Assembly (NCBI RefSeq): GCF_024172125.1
Contig: NZ_JAMZEA010000011.1
Span: forward strand, 295,121 to 359,120
From: Actinomadura rupiterrae
Lineage (GTDB): Bacteria; Actinomycetota; Actinomycetes; Streptosporangiales; Streptosporangiaceae
Direction: 5' to 3'
DNA: 64,000 bases
Numbering within the stretch: the first letter of the stretch is position 1; each line of letters opens with the position of its first letter. The position numbers and the translations under genes were made by a program. Positions 45,324 through 57,556 of this stretch are shown here, one piece after another. The notes beneath the pieces were generated by a model, which had not been told where the DNA came from, did no database searches, and saw nothing but the letters and a program-made list of their open reading frames with translations.

Positions 45324-45860
45324 ATGCCGAGCGTCTACTGCACGCAGTGCGGTCACGCCAACCCGGATGATGCCCGCTTCTGCTCGAACTGCGGCACTCC
45401 GCTGACCCGGAGCGGCCAGCAGGCCCCGCCTCCCCGGGAGTCCCCGGGCGAGTCGACCTCGACGATCTCCATCGGCGGCTTCGAGGCGCTGGAGGACGCC
45501 GCCGGGGAACCGGGGCCGCCCGCCGCGTCCCAGGTCGCGGTGGAGGCGCTGCCCGCCGGCACCGCGCTGCTGGTGGTGGAGCGCGGGCCCAACGCCGGCA
45601 GCCGCTTCCTGCTCGACAAGGACCGCACCTCCGCCGGCCGCCACCCGGAGAGCGACATCTTCCTCGACGACATCACCGTGTCCCGCCAGCACGCCGAGTT
45701 CGCCCGGCACGGCGGCGGCTTCTCGGTGCGCGACGTGGGCAGCCTGAACGGCACCTACGTCAACCGGCAGCGGATCGACCAGGCCGGCCTGTCCGGCGGC
45801 GACGAGGTGCAGATCGGCAAGTTCCGGCTGGTGTTCCTGACCAACCCGCAGCACGGCTGA
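45324..45860 (+). CDS. FHA-domain protein with N-terminal zinc ribbon (GarA/OdhI-like)
   Basis: The 178-residue protein has a zinc-ribbon (residues 1-26: two CxxC motifs, CTQCGHANPDDARFCSNCG), a linker with a phosphorylatable Thr-rich stretch (ESTSTISIGG; compare the ETTS site of GarA), and an FHA domain (about 72-165: TSAGRHPESDIFLDDITVSRQHAEF, RDVGSLNGTYVN). GarA-like proteins bind metabolic enzymes until phosphorylated by PknB/PknG; the same logic is likely here. The zinc ribbon is an addition seen in actinomycete homologues. It is the first of a MerR-DUF151-MerR run. Confidence 0.88.
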   Translation: MPSVYCTQCGHANPDDARFCSNCGTPLTRSGQQAPPPRESPGESTSTISIGGFEALEDAAGEPGPPAASQVAVEALPAGTALLVVERGPNAGSRFLLDKDRTSAGRHPESDIFLDDITVSRQHAEFARHGGGFSVRDVGSLNGTYVNRQRIDQAGLSGGDEVQIGKFRLVFLTNPQHG

Positions 45861-45989
45861 GCGGCCTGGCGCGGGCGGCCGCCCGCGCCGGGACGCCGGG
45901 GGAGCCGGTGCGCCCCGCCCGCGCGGCGGGCGGCGCACGCGCGGGTCAGGTGGAACGCCAGGCGGGAGGCGGCGAGATTTGGGAGGGCG

Positions 45990-46934
45990 ATGAGCGCGCA
46001 GGCCGCCCGGTCCCTGATGACGATCGGGGACGTCCTCGGGCTGCTCCGGGCCGAGTTCCCGGACATCACGATCTCCAAGATCAGGTTCCTGGAGGCGGAG
46101 GGGCTGGTCGAACCGCAGCGCAGCCCGTCGGGGTACCGCAAGTTCGGCGACGCCGACGTGGCGCGGCTGCGGTTCGTGCTGACCGCGCAGCGCGACCACT
46201 ACCTGCCGCTGCGGGTCATCCGGCAGCACCTGCAGGCGCTCGACCGAGGCGAGTCCCCGCCGCCGCTGGGCGCCCGCCGCGCGGCGGCCCCCGAACCTCG
46301 TTCGGGTGACGCGGCGGCCGAACGCGGTTCCGACGGCCTCCTCGTCGCCCGCGCATCGGACGGCCCCGTCGCCCGCGCCGCCGACGGCCACGCCGCCGCC
46401 GAGCGGGCCGGGGCCGAGAAGCGGGTACCAGAAGGGCGTCCGGGCGATGGACGCGCCGGAGACGGACGGCCCGGAGACGGACGGCCCGGAGACGGGCGCG
46501 GTGCGGACGGTGCGCGCCGTCCCCGCACGCTGGTCGCGGCCGACGCGGGCGCCGAGTCCGGCGCCGACGTCCGGCTGACCCGCCGCCAGCTGATCGACGG
46601 GGCGTCCATCACCGAGGCGCTGCTGGCCCAGCTGGAGGAGTACGGGCTCGTCCGCCGGGCCGGCACCCACTACGACGCCGACGCCCTGGCCGTGGCCCGC
46701 GCGGCCGCCGCGCTCGGCGCGTTCGGCTTCGAGGCCCGGAACCTGCGCGCGGTGAAGGCCGCCGCCGACCGCCAGGTCGGGCTGATCGAGCAGCTCGTCG
46801 CCCCGCAGCTGCGCCGCCGCAGCCCCGGCGCGCACGAGGAGGCGTCCCGCACCGCGCGGGAGATCGCCGAGCTCTCGGTCCGGCTGCACGCCGCCCTGGT
46901 GTCGGCGGGCCTGCGGGAGAGCCTGGACCCGTGA
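45990..46934 (+). CDS. ftsR: MerR-family regulator, FtsR-like
   Basis: The 314-residue protein has an N-terminal MerR HTH (MTIGDVLGLLRAEFPDITISKIRFLEAEGLVEPQRSPSGYRKF pattern) and a C-terminal helical domain (about 190-305) conserved in FtsR, the activator of ftsZ and division genes in Corynebacteriales and Streptomyces. Between them is a poorly conserved acidic/Gly-Asp linker (about 95-190) that contains five GDGRP-type 15-bp repeat units. The position between the FHA protein and DUF151 matches FtsR synteny. The symbol is given on synteny and domain pattern only. Confidence 0.8.
   Translation: MSAQAARSLMTIGDVLGLLRAEFPDITISKIRFLEAEGLVEPQRSPSGYRKFGDADVARLRFVLTAQRDHYLPLRVIRQHLQALDRGESPPPLGARRAAAPEPRSGDAAAERGSDGLLVARASDGPVARAADGHAAAERAGAEKRVPEGRPGDGRAGDGRPGDGRPGDGRGADGARRPRTLVAADAGAESGADVRLTRRQLIDGASITEALLAQLEEYGLVRRAGTHYDADALAVARAAAALGAFGFEARNLRAVKAAADRQVGLIEQLVAPQLRRRSPGAHEEASRTAREIAELSVRLHAALVSAGLRESLDP
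46435..46505 (+). repeat. 15-bp in-frame repeats in the FtsR linker
   Basis: Units of GGAGACGGACGGCCC (with small changes) repeat about four times and encode a RPGDG run, in a region that is unconserved and likely disordered. Confidence 0.75.
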
Positions 46935-47115
46935 TCCCGGCCGCGCCCCACCGGAACGCCGCCCGGCACGGGCGGCGGGCCCGGTGCGGCGTGATTTGCC
47001 CGCCTGCCGCCCGGTCATGTCGGCACGGCCCGGGTGTACGTTGGCTACAGGGGTCGGCGGGCAGCCGGTCCGGACGAGACCAGACCGAGGCCGCGAGGAC
47101 CAGCAGGGAGCCGCA

Positions 47116-47586
47116 GTGAAGCAGATGGAGGTCGTCGGCGTCCGGGTCGAGATGCCCTCCAATCAGCCGATCGTCCTGTTGAAGGAGACCGAGGGCGACC
47201 GGTACCTGCCCATCTGGATCGGGGCGGTCGAAGCGACCGCGATCGCCTTCGCCCAGCAGGGGGTGCTGCCGGCCCGTCCGCTCACCCACGACCTGTTCCG
47301 GGACGTCCTGGACGCGCTGAGCGTGCAGCTGAGGACGGTGAACATCACCGCGCTGCGCGACGGGATCTTCTTCGCCGACCTGGTCTTCTCCAACGGGGTC
47401 GAGGTCAGCGCCCGCCCGTCGGACTCGATCGCGCTCGCGCTGCGCACCGGCGCGACGATCTTCGCCGCCGAGGACATCCTCGAAGAGGCCGGCGTGGCGA
47501 TCCCCGACGAGCAGGAGGACGAGGTGGAGAAGTTCCGCGAGTTCCTCGACACCATCACCCCCGAGGACTTCGGCCGCGCCGGCTGA
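47116..47586 (+). CDS. DUF151 bifunctional-nuclease-like protein
   Basis: The 156-residue protein has the conserved fold with VRVEMPSNQPIVLLKETEGDRYLPIWIGAVEATAIAF, PARPLTHDLFRDVL and DGIFFADLVF, SARPSDSIALALRTGATIFAAEDILEEAG. The family includes plant bifunctional nuclease BBD1 and thermophilic bacterial proteins; its cellular role in bacteria is not known. GTG 47116 with GGGAG upstream is preferred over the ATG nine bases downstream. It lies between two MerR genes in a conserved order. Confidence 0.92.
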   Translation: MKQMEVVGVRVEMPSNQPIVLLKETEGDRYLPIWIGAVEATAIAFAQQGVLPARPLTHDLFRDVLDALSVQLRTVNITALRDGIFFADLVFSNGVEVSARPSDSIALALRTGATIFAAEDILEEAGVAIPDEQEDEVEKFREFLDTITPEDFGRAG

Positions 47587-47964
47587 CCGTCCCGCCCGCG
47601 CCCGGCGGCCGCACCGCTCGGGGCGCGCGTCGGTCACGTCGGCCGGTCACGCACGGTAGCCGTACCGTGCCGCCACGGACGGTGATCACCCTGGGTGACG
47701 TGCGAGGTCACGCCGCCGCCCGGACCCCCGCGGGCCCGCCGCTCCCGCCCGTTTCCGCACCGGGGGGACATGGGTAGGAGTTCCATGAGTGCGGAGGTGC
47801 GCAGTTTGCCCACGTGAAACCGGTTCATCCGGGTAGGCGACGCGCCGACGACGAACGTTGACCACACCCTGACCGGCACCTACCGTGCTGGTGGAACACC
47901 CGTGGTGTCATTCGTCAAACCCCCTTGACGAAACGTTACGGGCTGATAGAAGCCGGAGGTCCGC
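47587..47964 (+). other. Long control region before the second MerR gene
   Basis: The 378 bases without a gene hold a perfect 8-bp inverted repeat with a 4-base loop (GCACGGTA...TACCGTGC, 47651-47670), probably the DUF151 terminator, a 10-bp palindrome GGTGATCACC (47681-47690) and a nearby GTGAC/GTCAC pair. A strong promoter follows (next entry). A 15-codon ORF starting at 47770 with GGAG five bases before an internal ATG could be a leader peptide. Confidence 0.5.
47858..47886 (+). promoter_or_regulatory. Vegetative promoter of the second MerR gene
   Basis: TTGACC (47858-47863), a 17-base spacer and TACCGT (47881-47886) form a near-consensus actinobacterial sigma-A promoter, giving a leader of about 70 bases to the GTG at 47965. 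A second TTGACG (47925-47930) with TAGAAG (47947-47952) overlaps the ribosome site and is less likely. Confidence 0.6.
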
Positions 47965-48567
<603 letters not shown>

Positions 48568-48667
48568 CCTCCCGCAGCAGAAGCCCCCGCCTACGCCTCG
48601 TCCCCCGAGCACCCCCAAGACCCCGGAACCCCCAGAACCACGAACCCCCGGAGCCTCGCAGGTCGCC

Positions 48668-51313
48668 TCAGATGGCTTCCTTGCGCTGGAGGTAGGTGAA
48701 GGCGGCCCAGCCAGGGAGCACCGGCAGCCAGAAGGTCAGCAGGCGGAACAGCAGCACCGCCGAGGTCGCGGTCTCGGCGGCCAGCCCGGAGATCGTCAGC
48801 GCCAGCGTCAGCGCCCCCTCGACCGCGCCCAGCCCGCCCGGTGTCGGCGCGGCCGAGCCGAGCGCGTTGCCGGTCAGGAACACCACGACCACGGCCGTCC
48901 AGGGCAGGTCGCCGCCGAACGCGCGGACCGAGGCGTCCAGGCAGACCACGAACCCGGCGGTCAGCAGCAGCGTGCCGCCGAGGCTGGTGGCCAGCTTGCG
49001 CGGCGACTGCAGGACGTCCACCAGCCGCGGCAGCACGCCGGAGAACATCGACCGCAGCCGGGTGGTCACCAGCCGCCGGACGCGCGGGATGACCAGCGCC
49101 ACCGCGACCGGGATCGCCAGCATCAGCAGCACGATCACGATCGTCCGGGACGGCGCGAGGTCGCGGGTGGCGGTCTGCGTCGACCCGGTGATGAAGCCGA
49201 ACACCACCAGCATCAGGATGTGCACGACCATGCCCATCAGCTGGGACGCGCCGACGCTGGCCACCGCCGGGCCCGACCGGATCCCGGACTTCTGCAGGTA
49301 GCGCGTGTTGAGCGCGACGCCGGTGACGGCGGCGGGCGCGACCAGCTTGACGAACGAGGCGGCCACCTGGACCAGGACCGTCCGCCACAGCCGCAGCCGC
49401 TCCGGGACGAACCCGATCAGCATCAGCGCCGCCGCGAGGTAGGTGACGGCGGACGCGGCGGTGCCGAGCCCGGCCCACCACCAGTTCGCCCGCGCGAACA
49501 GCCGGCCGAGGTCCACGCTGGTCAGCTGCGGGATGACGATATAGGCGGCGAAGGTGAGCGCGACGATGCTGACGATCGTCCGCGGCCGGAAGCGTTCGAG
49601 CCGGACGGGCTCGGTCTCGGCCTCGGGCTCCAGCTTCAGGATCTGCTCGCGGATGCGGGTCAGCAGGTGCCGGTCGTGCCGCAGCGCGGTGCGTGTCGCC
49701 CGCGTCAGGGCGACCCGCTGCAGCAGCGGGACGGCGGCGGCGAGCGCGGCCTCGCCCAGCACGGGCGCGGCGGTCGCGACGGCCCGTTCGGCGCCGACGC
49801 GCAGGGCGAGGGTGGTGAGCAGCTGGGCACGGTCCAGGCGCAGCGCCAGGTCGCCCGCCGCGGTCTCCCCGACGCCCAGGTCCACCAGGTGCGCGAGCCG
49901 CTCCCCGCCCTCCGCGGCCCGCTCCTCGCCGTCCGGCACGTCGGCCGATCCGTCCGGATCGTCCGACGTCTTGTCCGGGGCGCTTTCGGTGTCGTCGGCC
50001 GGCTCGGCGGGAGCGGGGTCGCTGACGAGGATGGCGTGGCCCTCCAGCAGGCGGTGGGCGAGCCGCGCGGACTGGAGGCGGGCGAACTGGTGCCAGACGT
50101 CGGTGAGGAGCGCGTCGTCGATCTCCTCGTCGGCCAGCTCGTCCAGGCGCCGCCCGGGGACGTTCTCGTAGGCGAGCAGCGCCGCCTCGGTGCCGACCTC
50201 GCAGGTGCCGGTGAGGCGCGGGGTGCGCACGTCCGCCGCGGACGCCGCGTAGGCCATCAGCGACTCCAGCTCCAGGGCGCGCCGCAGCGAGCGCAGCGGG
50301 CGGCGGCCGCTGCCCGCGCGCAGCCGCACCAGCCGCCACAGCCGGTACACCAGCCCGGCGGTCTGCTGGTCGCGGTCGAGGACGTTCACCTGGAGCTGCC
50401 AGCGGCCGCGGGGGAGCGGACGTCCCGCGCCGTCGCGCGGCACGCCGTCCGGGCCGGGCGCGACCGCCACCGCGTACCGGCGCGGCTCGTCGGCGCCGGT
50501 GCTGAGCCACCGCGCGGCGACCGGTTGCAGCCCGAGCCGCGCGAGCGCCGCGACGACGGCCGTGCCGGGCGGGCGCGGGTTCGGCGTGCCGACCGCGTAC
50601 AGGGTGCCGTGGCCGATCGCCTCGCCGAGGAAGTAGGTGGCGGCCAGCGCCGACACCGAGGCATAGGACGCGGTGAGGCCGGTGAGCGCGGCCAGGCCGA
50701 TCATCGTCCAGGCGGCGAACTGCCAGCGGGTGCGGCCCGCCATCCCGACGGCGGCGACGAACGCGATCACGGGCGCGATGTCGGTGTGCACCACGGCGGT
50801 GCCCGAGCTGCCCCAGATCAGCGCGTCCAGCAGGCCGTTCGGCGCGGCCGGGACGACCCAGTCGTCCACCGCGACGGTCAGCCCGAAGGTGATCATCGCG
50901 GCGAGCACCGCGATCGCCACGCGGGTGCCGTCCCGGTGGAACAGCCGTTCGACCGAGAACGCGACCGGGACGGCCAGCACGCCGAAGCTGGACGCCAGCG
51001 TCGCCAGCGACAGCAGCCAGCGGGGCGCGTGCGCGGTGCCCTCGACGATGTCGGTCTGCAGGCCGTGCGTGGTCTGCTGGGCGATGGTCACCAGCAGCAT
51101 GACGGCGGCGAGGCCGACCAGCGAGGTGAGGAAGCGGATCGCGTCGCTGGAGCGGCGGATCCGCACCGGCCAGGGCGGCTCCTCGACCGGGACGGCGGGC
51201 TTGGCGGCGTCCTCCTCGCCGTCCTGCACGTCGGGCGGCGGTTCGGCCGGGGCGGCGGCGGTCCCGGTCCGGGCATGGCCGGACCGCGCCGCACCGTCCT
51301 GGGTCCGCGTCAA
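48668..51313 (-). CDS. Membrane fusion: N-terminal helices, kinase-like middle, flippase-like (YbhN/AglD) C-terminus
   Basis: The 881-residue protein has six or so membrane helices (about 60-235), a soluble middle (about 250-530) and a lysyl-PG-synthase/YbhN-like membrane domain (about 575-875) with TSVDLGRLFARANWWWAGLG and TPGGLGAVEGALTLAL. The middle matches a kinase-like fold: LLAYENVPGRRLDEL as the hinge and VDLGVGE as the DFG-like strand. Where a catalytic HxD..N loop should be, it reads AHRLLEGHAILV, followed by an acidic insert. So this looks like a pseudokinase joined to a lipid transporter or flippase. It lies convergent with the MerR gene and has its own promoter region of about 250 bases shared with gcvP. 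Confidence 0.85.
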   Translation of the reverse strand: MTRTQDGAARSGHARTGTAAAPAEPPPDVQDGEEDAAKPAVPVEEPPWPVRIRRSSDAIRFLTSLVGLAAVMLLVTIAQQTTHGLQTDIVEGTAHAPRWLLSLATLASSFGVLAVPVAFSVERLFHRDGTRVAIAVLAAMITFGLTVAVDDWVVPAAPNGLLDALIWGSSGTAVVHTDIAPVIAFVAAVGMAGRTRWQFAAWTMIGLAALTGLTASYASVSALAATYFLGEAIGHGTLYAVGTPNPRPPGTAVVAALARLGLQPVAARWLSTGADEPRRYAVAVAPGPDGVPRDGAGRPLPRGRWQLQVNVLDRDQQTAGLVYRLWRLVRLRAGSGRRPLRSLRRALELESLMAYAASAADVRTPRLTGTCEVGTEAALLAYENVPGRRLDELADEEIDDALLTDVWHQFARLQSARLAHRLLEGHAILVSDPAPAEPADDTESAPDKTSDDPDGSADVPDGEERAAEGGERLAHLVDLGVGETAAGDLALRLDRAQLLTTLALRVGAERAVATAAPVLGEAALAAAVPLLQRVALTRATRTALRHDRHLLTRIREQILKLEPEAETEPVRLERFRPRTIVSIVALTFAAYIVIPQLTSVDLGRLFARANWWWAGLGTAASAVTYLAAALMLIGFVPERLRLWRTVLVQVAASFVKLVAPAAVTGVALNTRYLQKSGIRSGPAVASVGASQLMGMVVHILMLVVFGFITGSTQTATRDLAPSRTIVIVLLMLAIPVAVALVIPRVRRLVTTRLRSMFSGVLPRLVDVLQSPRKLATSLGGTLLLTAGFVVCLDASVRAFGGDLPWTAVVVVFLTGNALGSAAPTPGGLGAVEGALTLALTISGLAAETATSAVLLFRLLTFWLPVLPGWAAFTYLQRKEAI

Positions 51314-51565
51314 GCCGCACCGCCGTTCCGTCGTCGCCCTCCGCCCCCGCGGTTGCCTGGCCCCCTGACCGTGAGCTGCGAATATCGTACTTTCTCCGGC
51401 GCGCCGGGCGCGGGAGGGGGCGCCGCGCCACGCCGACGGGCCCGGACGGGGCTCCGGGACGGGCGGCCGCGCCCCGCCTGGGCCGCGGACGTGTTCGGGC
51501 CGGGGCCGCCGCGTTCGATCGTGCCCCGTGTTGGATAGAGTTCCCAGAAGGAAACGCCGCTGACC

Positions 51566-51776
51566 CTGTGCGGGAGAGATTCCACGCCGCCAGCGTGGGA
51601 CGCCGAAGGGGCAACCCTCCCCGGAACCTCTCAGGCAAAAGGACCGCTCAGACGAGGCACCTCTGGAAAGCAGGCGCGCGCGTCCCCGGCGACGGGAACG
51701 GGCCGCCTCACCGAAGGGGAAATCCCGCGCGCCCGCGTGCGGGGGAAGCTCTCAGGTGCCACGACAGAGGGGGAGA
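51566..51776 (+). promoter_or_regulatory. Tandem glycine riboswitch upstream of gcvP
   Basis: Two consecutive aptamers are visible: GGGAGAG at 51572, CGCCGAAGGGGCAA and CTCTCAGGCAAAAGGACCG (aptamer 1, ending about 51658), then a CTCTGGAAAGC linker, ACCGAAGGGGAAA and CTCTCAGGTGCCACGACAGAGGGGGAG (aptamer 2). The order and conserved blocks match the canonical tandem element that turns on gcv genes with glycine. No terminator hairpin is obvious between the element and the ATG at 51845, so control may be translational. Confidence 0.95.
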
Positions 51777-51844
51777 CCGTGTCACCGGCCGCCGGCCGGG
51801 GACGCCCTGAGCGACCGCTTTCGCAGCCCAGGAGGCTCTCCCCA

Positions 51845-54721
<2,877 letters not shown>

Positions 54722-54736
54722 CCCGCCCGTGCTGCC

Positions 54737-54774
54737 CGAGGGCCCGTCCCGGTCGGTTCCGGGGCGGGCCCTCG
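54737..54774 (+). terminator. Hairpin terminator after gcvP
   Basis: Perfect 10-bp arms (54737-54746 and 54765-54774) extended by three GC pairs, loop of about 10 bases, beginning 16 bases after the gcvP stop; no long T-run follows. Confidence 0.8.
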
Positions 54775-54917
54775 CTCGTCCGGGGGAGTGATCTACTTTG
54801 TAAAGGCGACGGGCCGGGCACATGATCAAGTCCGGGTGTGTCGGGGCGGGACGCCGGGCGGCCGGATCGCTAGGCTCGGTCCGCCGAACCCCCGTCCCCA
54901 GAGGGCAGTAGACGATC

Positions 54918-56135
54918 ATGAGCGACAGCCCCGGCCCGCCGCCCGAGCCGTCCACCGACACCGCGACCGGCACCCCCGCCGCCCGCCCGACCCCCACACC
55001 CCAAACACTCGCCCCGGACGCGCGCGCGGCGGAGCTGTGCAAGGAGGCGCGGCGGCTGGCCGAGCAGGGCGAGTCCGACCGCGCGGCGGAGCTGTTCGGG
55101 GAGGTGCTGGCGCTCGGCGACACCCCGCTGCGGGCCCGCGCCGCGCTCGGCCTCGCGGTCGTGCTGGACGACGCGGGCGACGTGGCCGGGGCCCGCGAAG
55201 CCGACCGCGCCGCGATCGCCACCGGCGACGCCGAATACGGCGCGCGCGCCGCCTACCACCTTGCGCTCACCCACGAGCGCGCGGGGGAGCAGGACGAGGC
55301 CGAACCCGCCTGGCGCCTGGTGGTCGACTTCGGCAACCCGTCCTACCTGCCGCCCGCGCACCTGGCGCTCGCCCGGCTCGCCGACGACGCGGGCGACTTC
55401 GACCGCGCCCGCGCGCACTGGGAGGAGACCGTCGCGACCGGCGACCGCGAGTACGGCCCGCTCGCCGCGCACGACCTGGCGCAGCGGCTGCTGGAGCGCG
55501 GCGAGCCCGCCCGCGCGCAGCGGGCGCTGACAGCCGGCCTGAAGCTGATAGATCGAGAGTCCGCGCCGCACGCGCACTCCCGGCTCGCCGTCGCGCTCGG
55601 CATCGCCTGCCTGGACCAGGCGATCGGCGCGTTCGGCGCCGCGCTGGGCGCCGCCGGGGAACCCACCGACAGCGAGGTCGGCCCCCTGGCGACCGAGCTG
55701 CTGGCCCGCACCCTGCCGCTGCGCGGCCGCGACGGCGAGGCCCGCGAGGCCTGGCGGCGCGGGCTGACCGACCCGGCGACCGCCGCGCAGGTGCGGGCGC
55801 GGCTGCGGCGCGAGTTCGGCTCCGACGACGGCGACGACCAGGCCGAACTGTGGTGGGAGCCGCTGCTGGAGCAGTCGGTCGCCGAGGGCTCGCTGCCCGC
55901 GCTGGCCGGCGAGGCGTTCGGCGCACTGGACCACATGTACGCCCTACTGGGCGTCCGCTACGCGGCCGAAGCCGCCGACCGCCGTCCCGGCGAGTCCCAC
56001 GAGGTGATCGGACGCGCCGTCCGAGTGCCCTCCGACTACACCTGGGGCCCCCTGCTCCACGAAAGCTTCGCCGAACGCCTACGCCTCGCCATGGGCCCCA
56101 CCGCCTCCCTCCCCCCCACCTGGCCCGACCCCTAG
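54918..56135 (+). CDS. TPR-repeat protein
   Basis: The 405-residue soluble protein has a Pro/Thr-rich disordered head (1-38) and repeated TPR-like units of about 34 residues (AAELCKEARRLAEQGESDRAAELFGEVLALGD, ARAALGLAVVLDDAGDVAGAREADRAAIATGD, ARAAYHLALTHERAGEQDEAEPAWRLVVDFGN, PAHLALARLADDAGDFDRARAHWEETVATGD, and further). A C-terminal 150 residues are not repeat. TPR domains mediate protein contacts; the partner is unknown. The start at 54918 is the first ATG after a GC-rich gap that contains no strong promoter. Confidence 0.85.
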   Translation: MSDSPGPPPEPSTDTATGTPAARPTPTPQTLAPDARAAELCKEARRLAEQGESDRAAELFGEVLALGDTPLRARAALGLAVVLDDAGDVAGAREADRAAIATGDAEYGARAAYHLALTHERAGEQDEAEPAWRLVVDFGNPSYLPPAHLALARLADDAGDFDRARAHWEETVATGDREYGPLAAHDLAQRLLERGEPARAQRALTAGLKLIDRESAPHAHSRLAVALGIACLDQAIGAFGAALGAAGEPTDSEVGPLATELLARTLPLRGRDGEAREAWRRGLTDPATAAQVRARLRREFGSDDGDDQAELWWEPLLEQSVAEGSLPALAGEAFGALDHMYALLGVRYAAEAADRRPGESHEVIGRAVRVPSDYTWGPLLHESFAERLRLAMGPTASLPPTWPDP

Positions 56136-56227
56136 CCCCCACCTAACACCCCCGCAAGCCCCGCCCCCCCCGAGCCCACACCCAACACCCCAAGCACCCC
56201 CAACCCACAGGCCACGCCTGACGTCCA

Positions 56228-56389
56228 GGACGCGCAGGGCGCGCTAGATGCCCCCTGCGTGCTTGACGTTTGGGGCGCACCCGACGCGCAGGGCATGCCT
56301 GACGTCCCGGGCGCCAGTGACCTCCCGCGTGCGCCTGACGGTCACAACGCCTCGGACTCCGAGGGCGCGGTTGACGCGCAGGGTGCGCC
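56228..56389 (+). repeat. Nine degenerate 18-bp tandem units in a long 3' spacer
   Basis: Units at 18-base intervals (56228, 56246, 56264 and so on to 56372) share a TGACGCGCAGGGCGCGCC consensus. As 18 is a multiple of three, one frame (from GTG 56259) reads repeats of a six-residue DxxGAP unit, but there is no sign that it is a gene. The array fills most of the 320-base gap (56136-56453) between convergent genes. Confidence 0.75.
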
Positions 56390-56453
56390 TGGTGGCCTGG
56401 CGTGGTTGAGGGGCCGGGCTCGGCGGGAGCCCGGGTTTGGCCTGGTGGGTGGG

Positions 56454-56879
56454 TTAGGCGGTTAGGTCGCTTTGGGCGACGACCTTGGTGACGTGGACGC
56501 GTACCAGGCACTCGGAGGGGACGGCGTTGCGCTTGCCGAACTCCTCGCCCTTCTCCTTGCCCATGTAGCGGGCGCCGATGGCGACGGCCCAGCGCAGCAT
56601 CTCGTCCATGTCGGTGATGATCTCGGCCTTGCCGTCGATCATCACGAACGAGAAGGGCGGTTCCTGGTCGTCCACGGCGATCGACACCCGCGGGTCGCGG
56701 GCGAGCGCGCGGCCCTTGACGCCCTCCAGGGCGGTGTTGAACAGCAGGTCGTCGCCGTCCAGCACGAACCAGACGGGCGTGACGTGCGGGGCGCCGTTCT
56801 TGCGGGTGACCGCGACCTTGCCGGTGCGGGTGCCCTCGGTGACGAACGCGTGCCATTCGTCCTTGGTCATCGTCTTCAT
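56454..56879 (-). CDS. PPOX-fold flavin/F420-type oxidoreductase
   Basis: The 141-residue single-domain split-barrel protein begins MKTMTKDEWHAFVTEGTRTGKVAVTRKNGAPHVTPVWFVLDGDDLLFNT, typical of the PPOX class, with RDPRVSIAVDD and a C-terminal conserved hydrophobic strand. Actinomycete members use F420 or flavin. The short leader has TACAGA at -10 position directly before the ATG at 56879, so it may be leaderless; a GTG two codons up is an alternative. It faces a divergent hydrolase gene whose own TACGGT box also gives a leaderless start. Confidence 0.9.
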   Translation of the reverse strand: MKTMTKDEWHAFVTEGTRTGKVAVTRKNGAPHVTPVWFVLDGDDLLFNTALEGVKGRALARDPRVSIAVDDQEPPFSFVMIDGKAEIITDMDEMLRWAVAIGARYMGKEKGEEFGKRNAVPSECLVRVHVTKVVAQSDLTA

Positions 56880-56947
56880 GGCCACAGTCTGTAACAGGAG
56901 GGACGGCCGTGGTCACGCCGGGGGGCCGGTGCGCTACGGTGAGCAAC

Positions 56948-57556
56948 ATGGAGATCTTGACGGCGCACGGGCCCGCCGAGGTGACGGTGGACGATCCCCG
57001 CGCGGCGGACGGGGCCGCGTTCCTGATGGTGCTGACGCACGGCTCGAACGGCGGGCTGGACGCGCCGGACCTGCTGGCCGCCCGGGAGGCGGCGCTGGAG
57101 CTCGGCGGCGCGGTGGCGCGGGTGCAGCAGCCGTTCCGCAAGGCGGGCCGGCGCGCGCCCGGCGTGATCGAGAAGCAGGACGAGGCGTGGCTGGAGGTCG
57201 TCAAGCTGCTGCGCGACCGGTTCGGGGACGTCCCGCTGGTGCAGGGCGGGCGCAGCAACGGCGCGCGGGTGGCGTGCCGGACGGCCCGGGACGCGGGCGC
57301 GTCGGGTGTGGTGGCGCTGGCGTTCCCGCTGCATCCGCCGGGGAAGCCGGAGAAGTCGCGGGAGGGCGAGCTGCGCGCCGCGCGGATGCCGACGCTGGTG
57401 GTGAACGGCGACCGCGACCCGTTCGGCGTCCCGGAGCCCTCCGACGGCATCGACGTGGTCGTCCTGCCGGGGGAGCGGCACGACCTGAACAAGAACCCCG
57501 CCGCCGTCGGCATCGCGGTGGAGACCTGGCTCCGCCACTGGATCGGCCGCGCCTGA
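56948..57556 (+). CDS. Small alpha/beta hydrolase, KANL3/Tex30-like
   Basis: The 202-residue hydrolase has VLTHGSNGGLDAPDLLA (oxyanion loop), GGRSNGARVACRTA with nucleophile Ser of GxSxG type, NGDRDPFG (acid) and GERHDLNK (His), so the triad is complete. This is the dienelactone-hydrolase-like KANL3/Tex30 group. The ATG at 56948 is placed seven bases after a TACGGT box, which is consistent with a leaderless transcript. The substrate is unknown. Confidence 0.85.
   Translation: MEILTAHGPAEVTVDDPRAADGAAFLMVLTHGSNGGLDAPDLLAAREAALELGGAVARVQQPFRKAGRRAPGVIEKQDEAWLEVVKLLRDRFGDVPLVQGGRSNGARVACRTARDAGASGVVALAFPLHPPGKPEKSREGELRAARMPTLVVNGDRDPFGVPEPSDGIDVVVLPGERHDLNKNPAAVGIAVETWLRHWIGRA

Noticed and set aside
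47770..47817. 15-codon leader ORF before the MerR
   Set aside because: Plausible ribosome site for the internal ATG but no regulatory codon run; kept only as a remark.
56259..56465. 68-codon ORF of hexapeptide repeats as a real gene
   Set aside because: The frame is defined only by the 18-bp repeat period; no ribosome site and it overlaps the convergent PPOX gene.
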